Of a stretch of DNA of 64,000 bases, positions 1 to 10,351 are shown one piece after another. Positions within the stretch are counted from its first letter, which is position 1, and each line of letters begins with the position of its first letter. The stretch is from [Actinobacillus] rossii (GTDB lineage: Bacteria; Pseudomonadota; Gammaproteobacteria; Enterobacterales; Pasteurellaceae). The DNA is taken from positions 1,798,001 to 1,862,000 of the forward strand of contig UFRQ01000003.1 in assembly GCA_900444965.1 (NCBI GenBank), written 5' to 3'. The notes beneath the pieces were generated by a model. It ran no database searches. It was not told where the DNA came from and saw only the letters and a list, made by a program, of their open reading frames with translations. The position numbers and the translations under genes were made by a program.

Positions 1-231
1 AATTTGTTTACCAAAATTCTCATCAATATAACGTACAATATCCAAACTTTCCGGCATAGCTGTACCGTCATTTTTTATCAAAATGGGGACCATTTTTTTA
101 CCCACTAAACTAATTGGCGTAGCTTCATCATCATTTGCCAAAATAATTAATTCAGCAGGTAAATTTTTTAACCCCAAAATCATTCTTGCCCGTACACAAA
201 ATAAACAATGATCATAAACATATAATTTCAT
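1..231 (-). CDS. grxB: Glutaredoxin 2, N-terminal 77 residues (cut by window edge)
   Basis: The 77 visible codons run without a stop from the ATG at 231 to the left window edge. The start MKLYVYDHC and the later stretches NDDEATP and MPESLDIVRYID match the thioredoxin-fold N-terminal domain of GrxB-type glutaredoxins, which are GST-like proteins of about 215 residues that reduce disulfides with glutathione. The active site normally reads CPYC; here it is C-L-F-C at residues 9-12, so both cysteines are kept but the proline and tyrosine are not. The C-terminal helical domain lies outside the window. Confidence 0.85.
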   Translation of the reverse strand, partial: MKLYVYDHCLFCVRARMILGLKNLPAELIILANDDEATPISLVGKKMVPILIKNDGTAMPESLDIVRYIDENFGKQI

Positions 232-341
232 GGAAAACTCCTATACTTTCGCTAAAAATTTGAACTTCATCACAGATTATTCATAAAATTTCTTTTATTA
301 TCAAGACAATCTTTAATTGCTTGCAATTTCAGGAGGGAATT

Positions 342-1211
342 ATGTGGAAATCAGTTTCTCAAGTTTTGGCTGACCAATTTGGCGCCTATTACAACATCAA
401 ATCCAAAGAAAAAGTTCATACCGGTGAACTCCACGAATCTTGGGTAATTGATGACGGTGTGCAACCTGTTTTTACCAAAACAAATGAAAAATCCTATCGT
501 TCTATGTTTCGCGCGGAAGCCGATCAACTGGAATTACTTGCAAAAACGAATACGCTTTTTGTTCCACGGGTTTATGGTGTGGGCTGTTCACAAAATCACA
601 GCTTTTTATTACTTGAATATCTTCCCTTGCAAAAAGCACAACCTGAAGAATTTGCTGAATTTGGGATAAAACTAGCTCAGTTACATCAAATTCAAGGTAC
701 TGAACGTTATGGTTTAGATTTTGATACATGGCTAGGTCCTGTTTATCAACCTAATGAATGGAAAGATAATTGGGCGAAATTTTTTTCTGATCAACGCATT
801 GGTTGGCAATTAGAAATATGTCGGGAGAAAGGCATTAATTTTGGTAATATCAAATCAATTGTAGATAAAGTGGCAGAAAAACTCGCAAAACATAAACCAC
901 ACCCCTCCCTATTACATGGTAATCTTTGGATCGAAAATTGCGCTTCAGTCAACGGTAAAATTGCAACCTATGACCCGGCTTCTTACTGGGGCGATCGTGA
1001 ATGTGATCTCGCATTTACCGAATTATTTGAGCCATTTCCCAAAGAATTTTATGAAAATTATGATCGCACTTTCCCTATTGATAAAGGATATGCTGAACGT
1101 AAGGCTGTTTATCAACTGTATTATTTACTAAATTTCAGCCATCGCTTTAAAGAACATTATGTCGCATTAACACGTAAACTTATTCAGTTGATTTTAGATG
1201 ATGAAATTTAG
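342..1211 (+). CDS. Fructosamine kinase family protein
   Basis: A 289-residue aminoglycoside-phosphotransferase-fold kinase of the fructosamine/ketosamine-3-kinase family (YniA-like), which phosphorylates sugar groups attached to proteins by glycation. Visible marks are a FLLLEYLPL hinge, the catalytic-loop HGNLWIENC (in place of HGDLWxGN) and a following YDPASYWGDRECDLA, which supplies the metal-binding aspartate. The first catalytic-loop Asp is Asn here, which is worth noting. The start at 342 is chosen over the in-frame TTG at 321 because AGGAGG sits about 5 nt upstream. A terminator follows directly. Cytoplasmic; substrate not shown by the sequence. Confidence 0.85.
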   Translation: MWKSVSQVLADQFGAYYNIKSKEKVHTGELHESWVIDDGVQPVFTKTNEKSYRSMFRAEADQLELLAKTNTLFVPRVYGVGCSQNHSFLLLEYLPLQKAQPEEFAEFGIKLAQLHQIQGTERYGLDFDTWLGPVYQPNEWKDNWAKFFSDQRIGWQLEICREKGINFGNIKSIVDKVAEKLAKHKPHPSLLHGNLWIENCASVNGKIATYDPASYWGDRECDLAFTELFEPFPKEFYENYDRTFPIDKGYAERKAVYQLYYLLNFSHRFKEHYVALTRKLIQLILDDEI

Positions 1212-1225
1212 CTTAAAAAGAAAAT

Positions 1226-1257
1226 AAAAAAGGGCTTTATAAAAGCCCTTTTTGTTT
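1226..1257. terminator. Bidirectional rho-independent terminator
   Basis: AAAGGGCTTT and AAAAGCCCTTT form a stem with T runs on both sides. It lies between the convergent kinase gene and OmpA-like lipoprotein gene and can end both transcripts. Confidence 0.85.
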
Positions 1258-1270
1258 TTCATAAAATGAA

Positions 1271-2116
1271 TTATTTTTGATAAAGTGGTGCAGGACCAGT
1301 TGGACCGCCTACTTTAGCTTCACTTTGATCACGTACAATAGAGCCTGCTGCACTGATTTCTACACGACGGTTTGGACGTAAACAATCACGTAATGCTTGA
1401 CCAGATTCACCGCTACACGCTTTAACTTGTTGTGCTTTACCATAACCTACAGCCGTAATCGCAGCGGTAACGCCTTGTTCAATTAAACGCGCTTTTACTG
1501 TATCTGCACGACGTTGTGATAAACCTAAGTTATATTCAGCTGAACCTAAACGGTCTGTGAAACCCGCTACTTTAACAGATTGAGATTTCACTTTTTTCAA
1601 TTCAGTTGCGATATTATCAACAACTTCTTTACCTTTCGGTGTTAATGTTGATTTATCGAAATCGAATAGGAAGTCACCACTTAAATTGTAAGCCGCATTA
1701 CCGTTACAACCATTTGGATACCAGAAGAAACTTTGAGCTTGCATTTGTTTGTCAAATAACACTTTGTATTGACAGATTTTGTGCTCACCATTTTCACGGT
1801 AGTTAAACGCATAAGTCCACTCTCGTACGAAGTATAAGCCTTCTGTATGTTGTGGATCGCCAATTAAGTGACGAATTTGGTCTTTAGCCATACCGCGTTC
1901 GATCATACGTACATTATCCCAGTTTGGCCAAGTACCGTATTGTGTACCATCATGGTTATATGCGTTGTCTTCAATTTTTGGCCATACTAAGTTTTTAACC
2001 GCTTCTTCAGGTGTATCTCCCGCTGGAGTACCTTCATCTGTTACATTACTCATGTTACCGCACGCCGCTAAAGTAAATGCTGCCGCTGCTGTAAATGCTA
2101 AATGTGATAATTTCAT
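1271..2116 (-). CDS. Outer-membrane lipoprotein with OmpA C-terminal domain
   Basis: 281 residues. A lipoprotein signal peptide ends in the lipobox LAAC (Cys about residue 19). Residues about 60-130 (MIERGMAKDQIRHLIGDPQHTEG) look like the SmpA/BamE (OmlA) fold. Residues about 145-260 are an OmpA-like peptidoglycan-binding domain with FDFDKSTLT, GFTDRLGS, YNLGLSQRRA and PNRRVEI. The expected role is an outer-membrane anchor tying the envelope to peptidoglycan. Start chosen at the MKLSHLAF signal peptide. Transcribed alone; the 194-bp space to sohB holds only a short inverted repeat (AAGGCT/AGCCTT). Confidence 0.85.
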   Translation of the reverse strand: MKLSHLAFTAAAAFTLAACGNMSNVTDEGTPAGDTPEEAVKNLVWPKIEDNAYNHDGTQYGTWPNWDNVRMIERGMAKDQIRHLIGDPQHTEGLYFVREWTYAFNYRENGEHKICQYKVLFDKQMQAQSFFWYPNGCNGNAAYNLSGDFLFDFDKSTLTPKGKEVVDNIATELKKVKSQSVKVAGFTDRLGSAEYNLGLSQRRADTVKARLIEQGVTAAITAVGYGKAQQVKACSGESGQALRDCLRPNRRVEISAAGSIVRDQSEAKVGGPTGPAPLYQK

Positions 2117-2310
2117 GCGTGTTCCCTATTGGAATTATTCAATTTTAATACTAGATAAAATCTAGTCCCTTAAATGATGAAACTCGGATTTCATTCAGTT
2201 CACTATATTAATGCGAACAAGGCTAAAAGTAAAGGAAAATGCACCCGTTAAGCCTTGGAATTTTGTCAAGCATTGTAAAGGTAAAATGACGTACATTGAC
2301 AAATTTATTT

Positions 2311-3372
2311 TTATAAATAAGTTGTTGGATGACGTTTAGTCCAATTTAATACGAAATTATCGGAGCTCTCTTCTACTTGTTTACCTAATTTCTGTATTAA
2401 CGATTTTTTCTGTTTATAATGCACTGCAATCACGGCTTTCGTTTCCATGGCTTGTAAAATTAAATCGTCGCTTGTCGCAATTTCATCCACTAAATTTAAC
2501 GCCAACGCCTGAGTACCAAACCAATGTTCTCCTGTAGCAATTTGAGCTATATCCAAGTGCGGTCGATTTTGCAACACAAATTGTTTGAACAAATTATGCG
2601 TTTCTTCTAGTTCTTGTTGGAATTTTTGTTTTCCTTTCTCTGTATTTTCACCGAGCATCGTCACAGTACGTTTAAATTCACCTGCCGTCATCACATCCAC
2701 ATCAACATCATGTTTTTTCAACAACCGATGAATATTCGGAACTTGAGCAACAACGCCCACCGAACCAATAATCGCAAAGGGGGCTGACACAATTTTATCT
2801 GCGACACAAGCCATCATATAACCGCCACTCGCCGCGACTTTGTCTACCGCAATAGTTAACTTAATTCCTTTCTGTTTTAAACGCGTTAATTGTGATGCAG
2901 CCAAACCATATCCATGTACCACGCCTCCAGGGCTTTCCAAACGTAATAACACTTCATCTTGATCTGGTTTCGCTACCGCCAAAATAGTACTAATTTCTTC
3001 GCGCAACGCCCCCGTTGCAGATGCTTGAATATCGCCTTTAAAATCTAATACATACAAAGTCGGTTTACTTTCTTTTAGGGGGATTTCACCTTTTTTACGT
3101 TGAGCTTTTTCTTCTTTTATTTTCGCTTTAGCGGCTTTCTTCTCTGCTTTTTCTTGCGCTTTTAATTCATCTTCGGTCAAATGAAAGTCGCGTAATTTTT
3201 TACTATTATCTTCAAATTCTTCGGATAAATTCGTTATTTCTAATTCGCCTTGTATACCTTGTTTTTTCTGTTTCAACGCAATAATTACCAACGCAATTCC
3301 CGCAATAACTAATAAAATCGTTAAAATTTCCAAGATAAAAATGCCGTAACCGACCATAATTTCAGACCACAT
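2311..3372 (-). CDS. sohB: Inner-membrane S49 serine peptidase SohB
   Basis: 353 residues, the usual SohB length. A single N-terminal transmembrane segment (about residues 8-30) is followed by a charged, Lys/Glu-rich linker (about 60-105) and then the S49 signal-peptide-peptidase-like domain. Motifs of the family are visible: LRLESPGGVVHGYG, AVDKVAASGGYMMACVADKI with the nucleophilic serine, and the following APFAIIGSVGVV. Periplasm-facing protease on the inner membrane; substrates are unknown. Transcription is divergent from trpE. Confidence 0.93.
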   Translation of the reverse strand: MWSEIMVGYGIFILEILTILLVIAGIALVIIALKQKKQGIQGELEITNLSEEFEDNSKKLRDFHLTEDELKAQEKAEKKAAKAKIKEEKAQRKKGEIPLKESKPTLYVLDFKGDIQASATGALREEISTILAVAKPDQDEVLLRLESPGGVVHGYGLAASQLTRLKQKGIKLTIAVDKVAASGGYMMACVADKIVSAPFAIIGSVGVVAQVPNIHRLLKKHDVDVDVMTAGEFKRTVTMLGENTEKGKQKFQQELEETHNLFKQFVLQNRPHLDIAQIATGEHWFGTQALALNLVDEIATSDDLILQAMETKAVIAVHYKQKKSLIQKLGKQVEESSDNFVLNWTKRHPTTYL

Positions 3373-3499
3373 AATTGTTCCTTTTCAAAAGATTTAAGAC
3401 ATAATCATACCTTTTTTAGAAAACACACGCAAAACTGACCGCACTTTACACATAAAATAAGTGAAATTAAAATTTCTTTACTCAATTTTATTTCTTTAC

Positions 3500-3533
3500 T
3501 TGACATTTTAATCTTGCACTAGTTTAATAGTAC
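3500..3533 (+). promoter_or_regulatory. trpE promoter with overlapping TrpR operator
   Basis: TTGACA at 3500-3505 and TTTAAT at 3523-3528 are separated by 17 bp. GCACTAGTTTAATAGTAC at 3516-3533 is a near-palindrome matching the TrpR box consensus built on ACTAGT. It covers the -10 element, so bound TrpR would block RNA polymerase. Predicted transcription starts about 20 nt before the trpE ATG, which leaves no room for a leader peptide or attenuator. Confidence 0.8.
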
Positions 3534-3557
3534 AAAATATTGATGTGAGAATTTTCT

Positions 3558-5102
3558 ATGTTTCAACCTTATATACGTGTATTCCACCAAACTGTAGATT
3601 ATTACGAGGATTTAACCAAAGTATTTCATACCCTTTGTGGACAAAAATCAAACTGCCTACTACTCGAGAGCGCAGAAATTTCAAGCAAAAATAGCCTAAA
3701 AAGTTTGCTATTGATTAATGCGGCAGTAAAAATTACTTGTCTTACTAACCGCGTCACATTTAAAGCGCTCAGTGCAAATGGCAAAACGGTATTAAAGCAT
3801 CTTGTTGGTAATTTATGGGGATTACCTTGCAATGTACAACAACCATCTGATGACGAAATGGTTGTCACATTTTCAACTTTAGATCAAAACTTAGATGAAG
3901 ACAGCAAGTTACAATCTCTCACTATTTTTGATGGTTTACGTCAGCTCAATAATCTTTATGCACACAGTCAAACACCAATCTTCTTAGGCGGTTTATTTGC
4001 CTATGATTTGGTTGTGAATTTTATTCCGATGAAAGAGATTGAGCTTAAAGATGACGGACTGACTTGCCCTGATTATGTGTTTTATTTAGCGGAAAACCTA
4101 CTGCGTTTAGATCATCAAACTCAGCAAGCAACCTTACAAACTTTTTGTTTTTCTAGCAAAGAAGAAGATCATCTAACACAAAGTGCGGTTAAAATTGCAA
4201 AAGATTTAAAAAACCTAAAAACATTACCAGAAATTCATTCGGCAAGTACTGACGTTGTTCCTAATCTTGATGATGATAAATTTAAAGAAATTATCACCGC
4301 ACTTAAACACCATATTTATGTCGGCGATGTGTTCCAAATCGTACCATCACGCCGTTTTAGTATTCCTTGCCCGAATACACTCGCAACCTATCGCCAACTC
4401 AAACACAATAACCCAAGTCCTTATATGTTCTATATGCAGGATGATGAATTTACCCTATTCGGCGCCTCACCTGAAAGTGCATTAAAATACAGTGCTGACT
4501 CTCGCCAATTAGAAATTTATCCTATTGCAGGATCACGCCCGCGTGGGTTTGATGACAATGGGCATATCGATCTCGAACTCGATGCACGCTTAGAATTAGA
4601 GTTGCGCTTAGATCATAAAGAACTGGCTGAACATTTAATGTTGGTAGATTTGGCTCGTAATGACATCGCTCGAGTCTGTGAAAGTGGCACTCGCCAAGTC
4701 AAAGAATTGATGCAAGTAGATCGCTATTCCCACATTATGCATTTAGTTTCCCGCGTCGTCGGTAAATTGCGTCCAGAACTTGATGCATTACATGCCTATC
4801 AAGCTTGTATGAATATGGGTACACTCACTGGCGCACCTAAAATTAAAGCGATGCAACTGATTTACCAATTTGAACAACAAAAACGCCATAGTTATGGCGG
4901 TGCGGTAGGTTATCTTTCATCTGATGGTAACTTCGATACCTGTATTGTTATTCGTTCTGCATTTGTTCAAAACGGTATCGCTCACGTTCAAGCCGGCTGT
5001 GGAGAAGTTCTTGATTCTGATCCACAAATGGAAGCGGACGAAACACGCCATAAAGCCCGTGCTGTACTGAATACCATTATCCAAACTAATCGCGCAAAAT
5101 AA
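3558..5102 (+). CDS. trpE: Anthranilate synthase component I
   Basis: 514 residues. Converts chorismate and ammonia (delivered by TrpG) to anthranilate, the first step of tryptophan synthesis. The N-terminal LLLES at residues 34-38 is the tryptophan feedback-binding motif. The chorismate-binding domain fills the C-terminal half, with YPIAGSRPRG, LMLVDLARND, GTLTGAPKIKAM and the terminal QAGCGEV. First gene of trpEGDCBA, preceded by a TrpR operator; trpG follows after 9 nt. Confidence 0.97.
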   Translation: MFQPYIRVFHQTVDYYEDLTKVFHTLCGQKSNCLLLESAEISSKNSLKSLLLINAAVKITCLTNRVTFKALSANGKTVLKHLVGNLWGLPCNVQQPSDDEMVVTFSTLDQNLDEDSKLQSLTIFDGLRQLNNLYAHSQTPIFLGGLFAYDLVVNFIPMKEIELKDDGLTCPDYVFYLAENLLRLDHQTQQATLQTFCFSSKEEDHLTQSAVKIAKDLKNLKTLPEIHSASTDVVPNLDDDKFKEIITALKHHIYVGDVFQIVPSRRFSIPCPNTLATYRQLKHNNPSPYMFYMQDDEFTLFGASPESALKYSADSRQLEIYPIAGSRPRGFDDNGHIDLELDARLELELRLDHKELAEHLMLVDLARNDIARVCESGTRQVKELMQVDRYSHIMHLVSRVVGKLRPELDALHAYQACMNMGTLTGAPKIKAMQLIYQFEQQKRHSYGGAVGYLSSDGNFDTCIVIRSAFVQNGIAHVQAGCGEVLDSDPQMEADETRHKARAVLNTIIQTNRAK

Positions 5103-5111
5103 GGATAAAAA

Positions 5112-5690
5112 ATGGCAACTATCATATTTTTAGATAATTTTGACTCCTTTACTTACAATTTAGTGGATCAATTTCGTTCTTTGGGACATGAAGTAAAAAT
5201 TTATCGCAATGATTGTGATCTGGACTTCTTAGAAAATCTTTGTAAACAACCTAACCATATTCTTGCGCTTTCTCCTGGCCCCGGCACACCGGCAGAAGCA
5301 GGTAATATGCTCACTTTAATTGAACGCGTTAAAAATGCGGTATCGATTATTGGCATTTGTTTAGGGCATCAAGCTCTAATCGAAAGTTTTGGCGGCCATG
5401 TCGTTCATGCTGGCGAAGTGTTACATGGTAAAGTATCGAAAATCCACCATGACAATCAAGCGATGTTTCAAGATCTTCAAAATCCAATGCCTGTAGCGCG
5501 TTATCATTCGTTAATGGGAAAAGATTTGCCCGAAGAATTTGTGATCAATGCAGAATATAACAATATTATTATGGCCATTCGCCACAAAACCTTGCCAATC
5601 TGCGCTTTCCAATTTCATCCAGAAAGTATTTTAACCGTGCAAGGTTCAAAATTGTTGAAACAGTCAGTTGAGTGGCTACTCAATAGATAA
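5112..5690 (+). CDS. trpG: Anthranilate synthase component II (glutamine amidotransferase)
   Basis: 192 residues; the glutaminase subunit that feeds ammonia to TrpE. The class I amidotransferase triad is visible: Cys83 in GICLGHQ, His169 and Glu171 in FQFHPES. SPGPGTP at 54-60 forms the oxyanion region. It is a stand-alone protein, not fused to TrpD as in enteric bacteria. Confidence 0.96.
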   Translation: MATIIFLDNFDSFTYNLVDQFRSLGHEVKIYRNDCDLDFLENLCKQPNHILALSPGPGTPAEAGNMLTLIERVKNAVSIIGICLGHQALIESFGGHVVHAGEVLHGKVSKIHHDNQAMFQDLQNPMPVARYHSLMGKDLPEEFVINAEYNNIIMAIRHKTLPICAFQFHPESILTVQGSKLLKQSVEWLLNR

Positions 5691-5749
5691 TTAATATAGA
5701 AAGTTTGCTAGCCACAATATACAATTTTGAAACTTAGAAGGAAATTATT

Positions 5750-6751
5750 ATGCAAATCGACTATATTCTAACCGCACTTTTTGAGAATAAATGTTTAACT
5801 CAAGATCAATCCGAAACCTTTTTTAGTGCCGTAGTAAAAGGCGAAGTGTTACCCGAACAACTTGCGGGTGCACTAATTGCCTTAAAATTCCGTGGTGAAA
5901 CCATTGAGGAAATTACAGGCGCAGTAATTGCATTGCTGAAAGCCGCAGAACCATTCCCTACCCCAGACTATCCTATTGCTGACATCGTAGGCACTGGGGG
6001 AGATGGTGCCAATACAATTAATATTTCAACAGCGTCTGCAATTGTTGGTGCAAGTATGGGATTGAAAATTGCCAAACATGGTAATCGTAGCGTATCCAGT
6101 AAAACAGGGGCAAGTGATTTGCTAACCGCATTTGGGGTCGATATTAATATGAGTGCAACTAATGCACGTAAAGCATTGGATGAAATTGGGTTAGCATTCA
6201 TTTTTGCACAGAAATATCACACAGGTTTCAAACACGCAGTACCCGTACGTCAAGCTTTAAAAACACGTACAATTTTTAATATTCTTGGCCCCTTAATTAA
6301 TCCCGCTAATCCAAAACGCCAGCTACTCGGTGTATATGCGCCCGAATTATTAAAACCTTATGTGGAAACTAACGCACGTTTAAATCATGAACATAGTATT
6401 ATTGTGCATGGTTGTGGTTTAGATGAAGTCGCCATTCATGGTAAAACGCAAGTAGCCGAATTACGCGACAATAAAATTGAATATTACGAACTTTCCCCTA
6501 AAGACTTTGGTTTTGAAACCCAACCATTAGAAAGTTTACGCGGTGGTGAACCGTTGGAAAATGCCCAGCTTTTAACCGCACTTTTGAAAGGCAATGGAAA
6601 AACAGAACATAATCAGGCAGTCGCCATGAATACAGCACTCTTGATGAAATTATTCGGCTATGAGAATATTCGTGAAAATGCACAAGAAGTGCTAGAACAT
6701 CTTTCGACAGGCAAAGCGCATGATACATTACTGAAATTAATACAGTACTAA
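5750..6751 (+). CDS. trpD: Anthranilate phosphoribosyltransferase
   Basis: 333 residues. Transfers phosphoribose from PRPP to anthranilate. The glycine-rich [14 protein letters not shown] (residues 81-94) and [15 protein letters not shown] (about 108-122) bind PRPP and metal; LGPLINP lies further on. Start follows AGAAGGAAA at normal spacing. Fourth-codon-onward sequence carries one uptake signal (ACCGCACTT at about 5770). Confidence 0.96.
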   Translation: MQIDYILTALFENKCLTQDQSETFFSAVVKGEVLPEQLAGALIALKFRGETIEEITGAVIALLKAAEPFPTPDYPIADIVGTGGDGANTINISTASAIVGASMGLKIAKHGNRSVSSKTGASDLLTAFGVDINMSATNARKALDEIGLAFIFAQKYHTGFKHAVPVRQALKTRTIFNILGPLINPANPKRQLLGVYAPELLKPYVETNARLNHEHSIIVHGCGLDEVAIHGKTQVAELRDNKIEYYELSPKDFGFETQPLESLRGGEPLENAQLLTALLKGNGKTEHNQAVAMNTALLMKLFGYENIRENAQEVLEHLSTGKAHDTLLKLIQY

Positions 6752-6824
6752 CTACAAGGTGAGACTTTCCTCTAAAAAATAATAATAATACAAATAATAA
6801 GCAAGGGTGACCGACAGGAAAATT

Positions 6825-8243
6825 ATGAAATTAAACAACGCCCCCACAATATTACAAAAAATCGTCATCGATAAAATCGAATGGGTAAAAAACAAAAAAT
6901 CGGAATTTCCTCTAGCGCAATTCCGACAAAATATCTCAAAATCTGACCGCAGTTTTTATGATGCGTTGGCTAAAGGTTCGCACCAACACCCGGCTTACAT
7001 TTTGGAATGTAAAAAAGCCTCCCCATCAAAAGGGTTAATTCGTCATGAGTTCAATCCGAAAGAAATTGCTGCTGTCTATAAAAACTATGCGTCTGCGGTT
7101 TCGGTTCTCACGGATGAAAAATATTTCCAAGGGGATTTTAGTTACATCAAAATCGTACGTGACATCATTTCTCAACCGGTGCTTTGCAAAGATTTTATGA
7201 TTGATGAGTATCAGGTTTATCTTGCACGTTATAGCCAAGCGGATGCCATTTTATTGATGTTATCTGTAGTGGATGATGAAACCTATCTCAAATTATCCGC
7301 ACTTGCCCATGAATTAGGTATGGGCGTGCTAACTGAAACGAGCAACGAAGAAGAATTTGAGCGAGCGTTAGCATTAAAAGCAAGAATTATTGGTGTAAAT
7401 AACCGTAACTTACATGATTTAAGTGTCGATTTAAATCGCGTAAAATATTTAGTTGAAAAATATGCGACTCAAATTCCTGCGGAGACTCGAATCATCAGTG
7501 AATCTGGCATTTATACACATCAACAAGTATGTCAATTGCAATCCGTTTCACATGGATTTTTAATCGGCTCCAGTTTAATGGGAAATGTGGATTTAAATAA
7601 TGCTGTGCGTGCTATCATTTTAGGCGAAAACAAAGTATGCGGATTAACGCGCGTACAAGATGTTCAGGCTGTTTATAATAATGGCGCCCTTTACGGTGGC
7701 TTAATTTTTGCTGAAGGTTCACCACGCCAAGTTTCATTACGCCAAGCGCAAGAGTTAGTGACAGCAGCTCCGCTCCGTTTTGTGGGTGTATTCCAAAACC
7801 AAGAGATTGATTTTATTGTAAAAATTTCATCACAATTAAATTTATTTGCGATTCAGTTACACGGTTCAGAAACGGCAGAATTTATCACCGCACTTCGCGC
7901 TCAATTACCAGAACAAATTCAGATCTGGAAAGCTGTTTCTGTGGATGTCAATTTACAAAGTGCGGTGGAAATTACGCCACTTTTAGAAGTCAGTCGCTAT
8001 GTGTTAGATAGCAAAATGGGAAACCAACAAGGCGGTACAGGTGCGACTTTTGATTGGTCAAAAATTCCAGCTGAATTAAAAGATAAAATTATTCTCGCAG
8101 GCGGTATTAATCCTGAGAATATTGAATTAGCCCTGCAACAACAATGCTTAGGCGTTGATCTCAATTCAGGGGTTGAAAGTGGAAAAGGGATAAAAAGCCC
8201 TGAAAAACTCACCGCAATTTTTAACAAGATTCATAATAATTAA
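6825..8243 (+). CDS. trpC: Bifunctional indole-3-glycerol phosphate synthase / phosphoribosylanthranilate isomerase
   Basis: 472 residues, a TrpC-TrpF fusion of two TIM barrels. The N-terminal half has the IGPS marks [12 protein letters not shown] (about residues 59-70) and [11 protein letters not shown]; the C-terminal half starts near [10 protein letters not shown] (about 262) with isomerase marks VFQNQ and LAGGINPEN, ending GVDLNSGVE. It catalyses two consecutive steps of the pathway. The ATG at 6825 is preferred to the upstream GTG at 6807 because AGGAAA lies at the proper distance. Confidence 0.95.
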   Translation: MKLNNAPTILQKIVIDKIEWVKNKKSEFPLAQFRQNISKSDRSFYDALAKGSHQHPAYILECKKASPSKGLIRHEFNPKEIAAVYKNYASAVSVLTDEKYFQGDFSYIKIVRDIISQPVLCKDFMIDEYQVYLARYSQADAILLMLSVVDDETYLKLSALAHELGMGVLTETSNEEEFERALALKARIIGVNNRNLHDLSVDLNRVKYLVEKYATQIPAETRIISESGIYTHQQVCQLQSVSHGFLIGSSLMGNVDLNNAVRAIILGENKVCGLTRVQDVQAVYNNGALYGGLIFAEGSPRQVSLRQAQELVTAAPLRFVGVFQNQEIDFIVKISSQLNLFAIQLHGSETAEFITALRAQLPEQIQIWKAVSVDVNLQSAVEITPLLEVSRYVLDSKMGNQQGGTGATFDWSKIPAELKDKIILAGGINPENIELALQQQCLGVDLNSGVESGKGIKSPEKLTAIFNKIHNN

Positions 8244-8255
8244 AAAGGAAAAAAT

Positions 8256-9452
8256 ATGACATACACCATCTTAACCCCCTATTTCGGGAAATTCGGTGGA
8301 ATGTACGTTCCCGAAATTCTCGTTCCAGTACTGAAACAACTGGAAAAAGCGTTTGTTGAAGCACAACAAGATCCCCAATTTCAAGCTGAATTTGCCGATC
8401 TTTTGAAAAACTATGCAGGACGTCCCACTGCATTAACGCTTTGTCGTAACTTAACCAAAGGCACAAAAACAAAACTTTATCTTAAACGTGAAGATTTGCT
8501 CCACGGTGGTGCACATAAAACCAATCAAGTACTAGGGCAAATTTTGCTCGCAAAACGTATGGGAAAAACCCGCATCATTGCTGAAACTGGTGCGGGACAA
8601 CATGGCGTCGCGACTGCTCTTGCCTGTGCGATGTTGGATATGCCTTGCCGTGTTTATATGGGCGCTAAAGATGTAGAACGCCAATCACCAAATGTATTCC
8701 GTATGCGTTTAATGGGCGCAGAAGTGATATCTGTACAGAAAGGTTCTTGTTCATTAAAAGATGCCTGTTGTGAAGCTATGCGTGACTGGTCTGCAAATTA
8801 TGAAACCACGCACTACTTGCTTGGTACAGCAGCCGGTCCACACCCATTCCCGACAATTGTTCGAGAGTTCCAAAAAATGATTGGTATCGAAACTAAACGC
8901 CAAATTTTAGAGAAAGAAGGGCGTTTGCCTGATGCCGTTATCGCCGCTGTGGGTGGTGGTTCTAACGCAATTGGAATGTTTGCAGATTTCATTGACGAAA
9001 AAACTGTACGTCTAATCGGCGTAGAACCTGCGGGTAAAGGGATTGAAACAGGTGAACACGGTGCACCGCTAGGTCATGGGAAACCCGGCATTTACTTTGG
9101 TATGTTATCACCTATTATGCAAACGGAAGACGGTCAAATCGAAGAATCGTACAGTGTTTCAGCAGGTCTTGACTTCCCGTCTGTGGGTCCACAACATGCG
9201 TATTTGAATGCTATTGGACGTGCTGAATACCCAAGTATAACCGATGACGAAGCGCTAGATGCATTCCAAGCTCTCGCGAAACATGAAGGGATTATCCCTG
9301 CGCTTGAAAGTTCACATGCGCTCGCTCAAGCATTAAAAATGATTAAACAAAATCCAGAAAAAGAACAATTATTAGTGGTAAATTTATCTGGTCGTGGCGA
9401 TAAAGATATTTTCACGGTGGATAAAATTTTAAATGAAAAGGGGAAAATCTAA
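8256..9452 (+). CDS. trpB: Tryptophan synthase beta chain
   Basis: 398 residues, PLP enzyme joining indole and serine. HGGAHKTN contains the PLP lysine (Lys88), [10 protein letters not shown] binds the cofactor phosphate, and ETGAGQHG is the family signature. Its stop overlaps the trpA start (TAATG), consistent with translational coupling of the two subunits of the complex. Confidence 0.97.
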   Translation: MTYTILTPYFGKFGGMYVPEILVPVLKQLEKAFVEAQQDPQFQAEFADLLKNYAGRPTALTLCRNLTKGTKTKLYLKREDLLHGGAHKTNQVLGQILLAKRMGKTRIIAETGAGQHGVATALACAMLDMPCRVYMGAKDVERQSPNVFRMRLMGAEVISVQKGSCSLKDACCEAMRDWSANYETTHYLLGTAAGPHPFPTIVREFQKMIGIETKRQILEKEGRLPDAVIAAVGGGSNAIGMFADFIDEKTVRLIGVEPAGKGIETGEHGAPLGHGKPGIYFGMLSPIMQTEDGQIEESYSVSAGLDFPSVGPQHAYLNAIGRAEYPSITDDEALDAFQALAKHEGIIPALESSHALAQALKMIKQNPEKEQLLVVNLSGRGDKDIFTVDKILNEKGKI

Positions 9453-10258
9453 TGAGTCGTTTTGAACAGGCTTTTGCCAACTTAAAAGCAAAGAATGAAG
9501 GCGCATTTGTCCCTTTTGTTACGCTATGCGACCCTGATTTTGATCGTAGTTTTGAGATTATTTGCACTTTAGTCGATAACGGCGCAGATGCGCTTGAATT
9601 AGGTTTTCCATTTTCTGACCCATTATTAGATGGTCCCGTTATTCAAGCGGCTAATAATCGTGCGCTGAACGCAAAATGTAGTACTGCCGAAAGCTTTAAA
9701 TTACTAGAACAAGTGCGGTCAAAATATCCGGAAATTCCAATCAGCTTACTACTCTGCGCTAACTTAATTTATGCACAAACGATCAACGGTTTTTATAAAC
9801 GCTGTGCAGAAATTGGAATCGATGCGGTTTTAGTTGCAGACATTCCGTTACTCGCTTGTGAAGAATATGTTTATGCAGCGCAAAAATATGGTGTACAACC
9901 TGTATTTATTTGTCCGCCCAATGCAGATGCCAAAACTATTGCAGGCGTAGCAGAAAAATCTGAAGGTTATACTTATCTTGTTTCACGTGCTGGTGTAACC
10001 AGTGCAGAAAATCAATCATATGCCGCCAATTTGGACACTTTGGTGGAACAGTTAAAAGCAAATCATAGTGCGCCTATTTTGCAAGGCTTTGGTATAGCTA
10101 AACCCGAGCAGGTCAAAGAAGCTATCGCACTGGGTGCTGCCGGTGCAATTTCAGGTTCAGCAACCGTAAAAATTATTGAGCGTAATCTTGATAATCATAC
10201 CAACTGCTTACGAGAGCTAGCAGAATTTGTTCGCGAAATGAAAGCAGCAACGCGTTAA
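9452..10258 (+). CDS. trpA: Tryptophan synthase alpha chain
   Basis: 268 residues, TIM barrel that cleaves indole-3-glycerol phosphate. Catalytic Glu49 and Asp60 are at the same numbers as in E. coli TrpA, within [23 protein letters not shown] and GFGIAKPEQ are further family motifs. Last gene of the operon; a terminator made of paired uptake signals follows. Confidence 0.97.
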   Translation: MSRFEQAFANLKAKNEGAFVPFVTLCDPDFDRSFEIICTLVDNGADALELGFPFSDPLLDGPVIQAANNRALNAKCSTAESFKLLEQVRSKYPEIPISLLLCANLIYAQTINGFYKRCAEIGIDAVLVADIPLLACEEYVYAAQKYGVQPVFICPPNADAKTIAGVAEKSEGYTYLVSRAGVTSAENQSYAANLDTLVEQLKANHSAPILQGFGIAKPEQVKEAIALGAAGAISGSATVKIIERNLDNHTNCLRELAEFVREMKAATR

Positions 10259-10276
10259 TTCAGTAAAAGAAAAAAT

Positions 10277-10308
10277 AAAAGTGCGGTCGTCTTTTACCGC
10301 ACTTTTTT
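10277..10308 (+). terminator. trp operon terminator made of two inverted uptake signals
   Basis: AAAAGTGCGGT and ACCGCACTTTT pair over an 8-nt loop, followed by a T run. Two uptake signal cores in opposite orientation form the stem. Confidence 0.85.
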
Positions 10309-10351
10309 GTATCATAAATACCATCTCACTTCTTGATTCCTAGGACACAAC

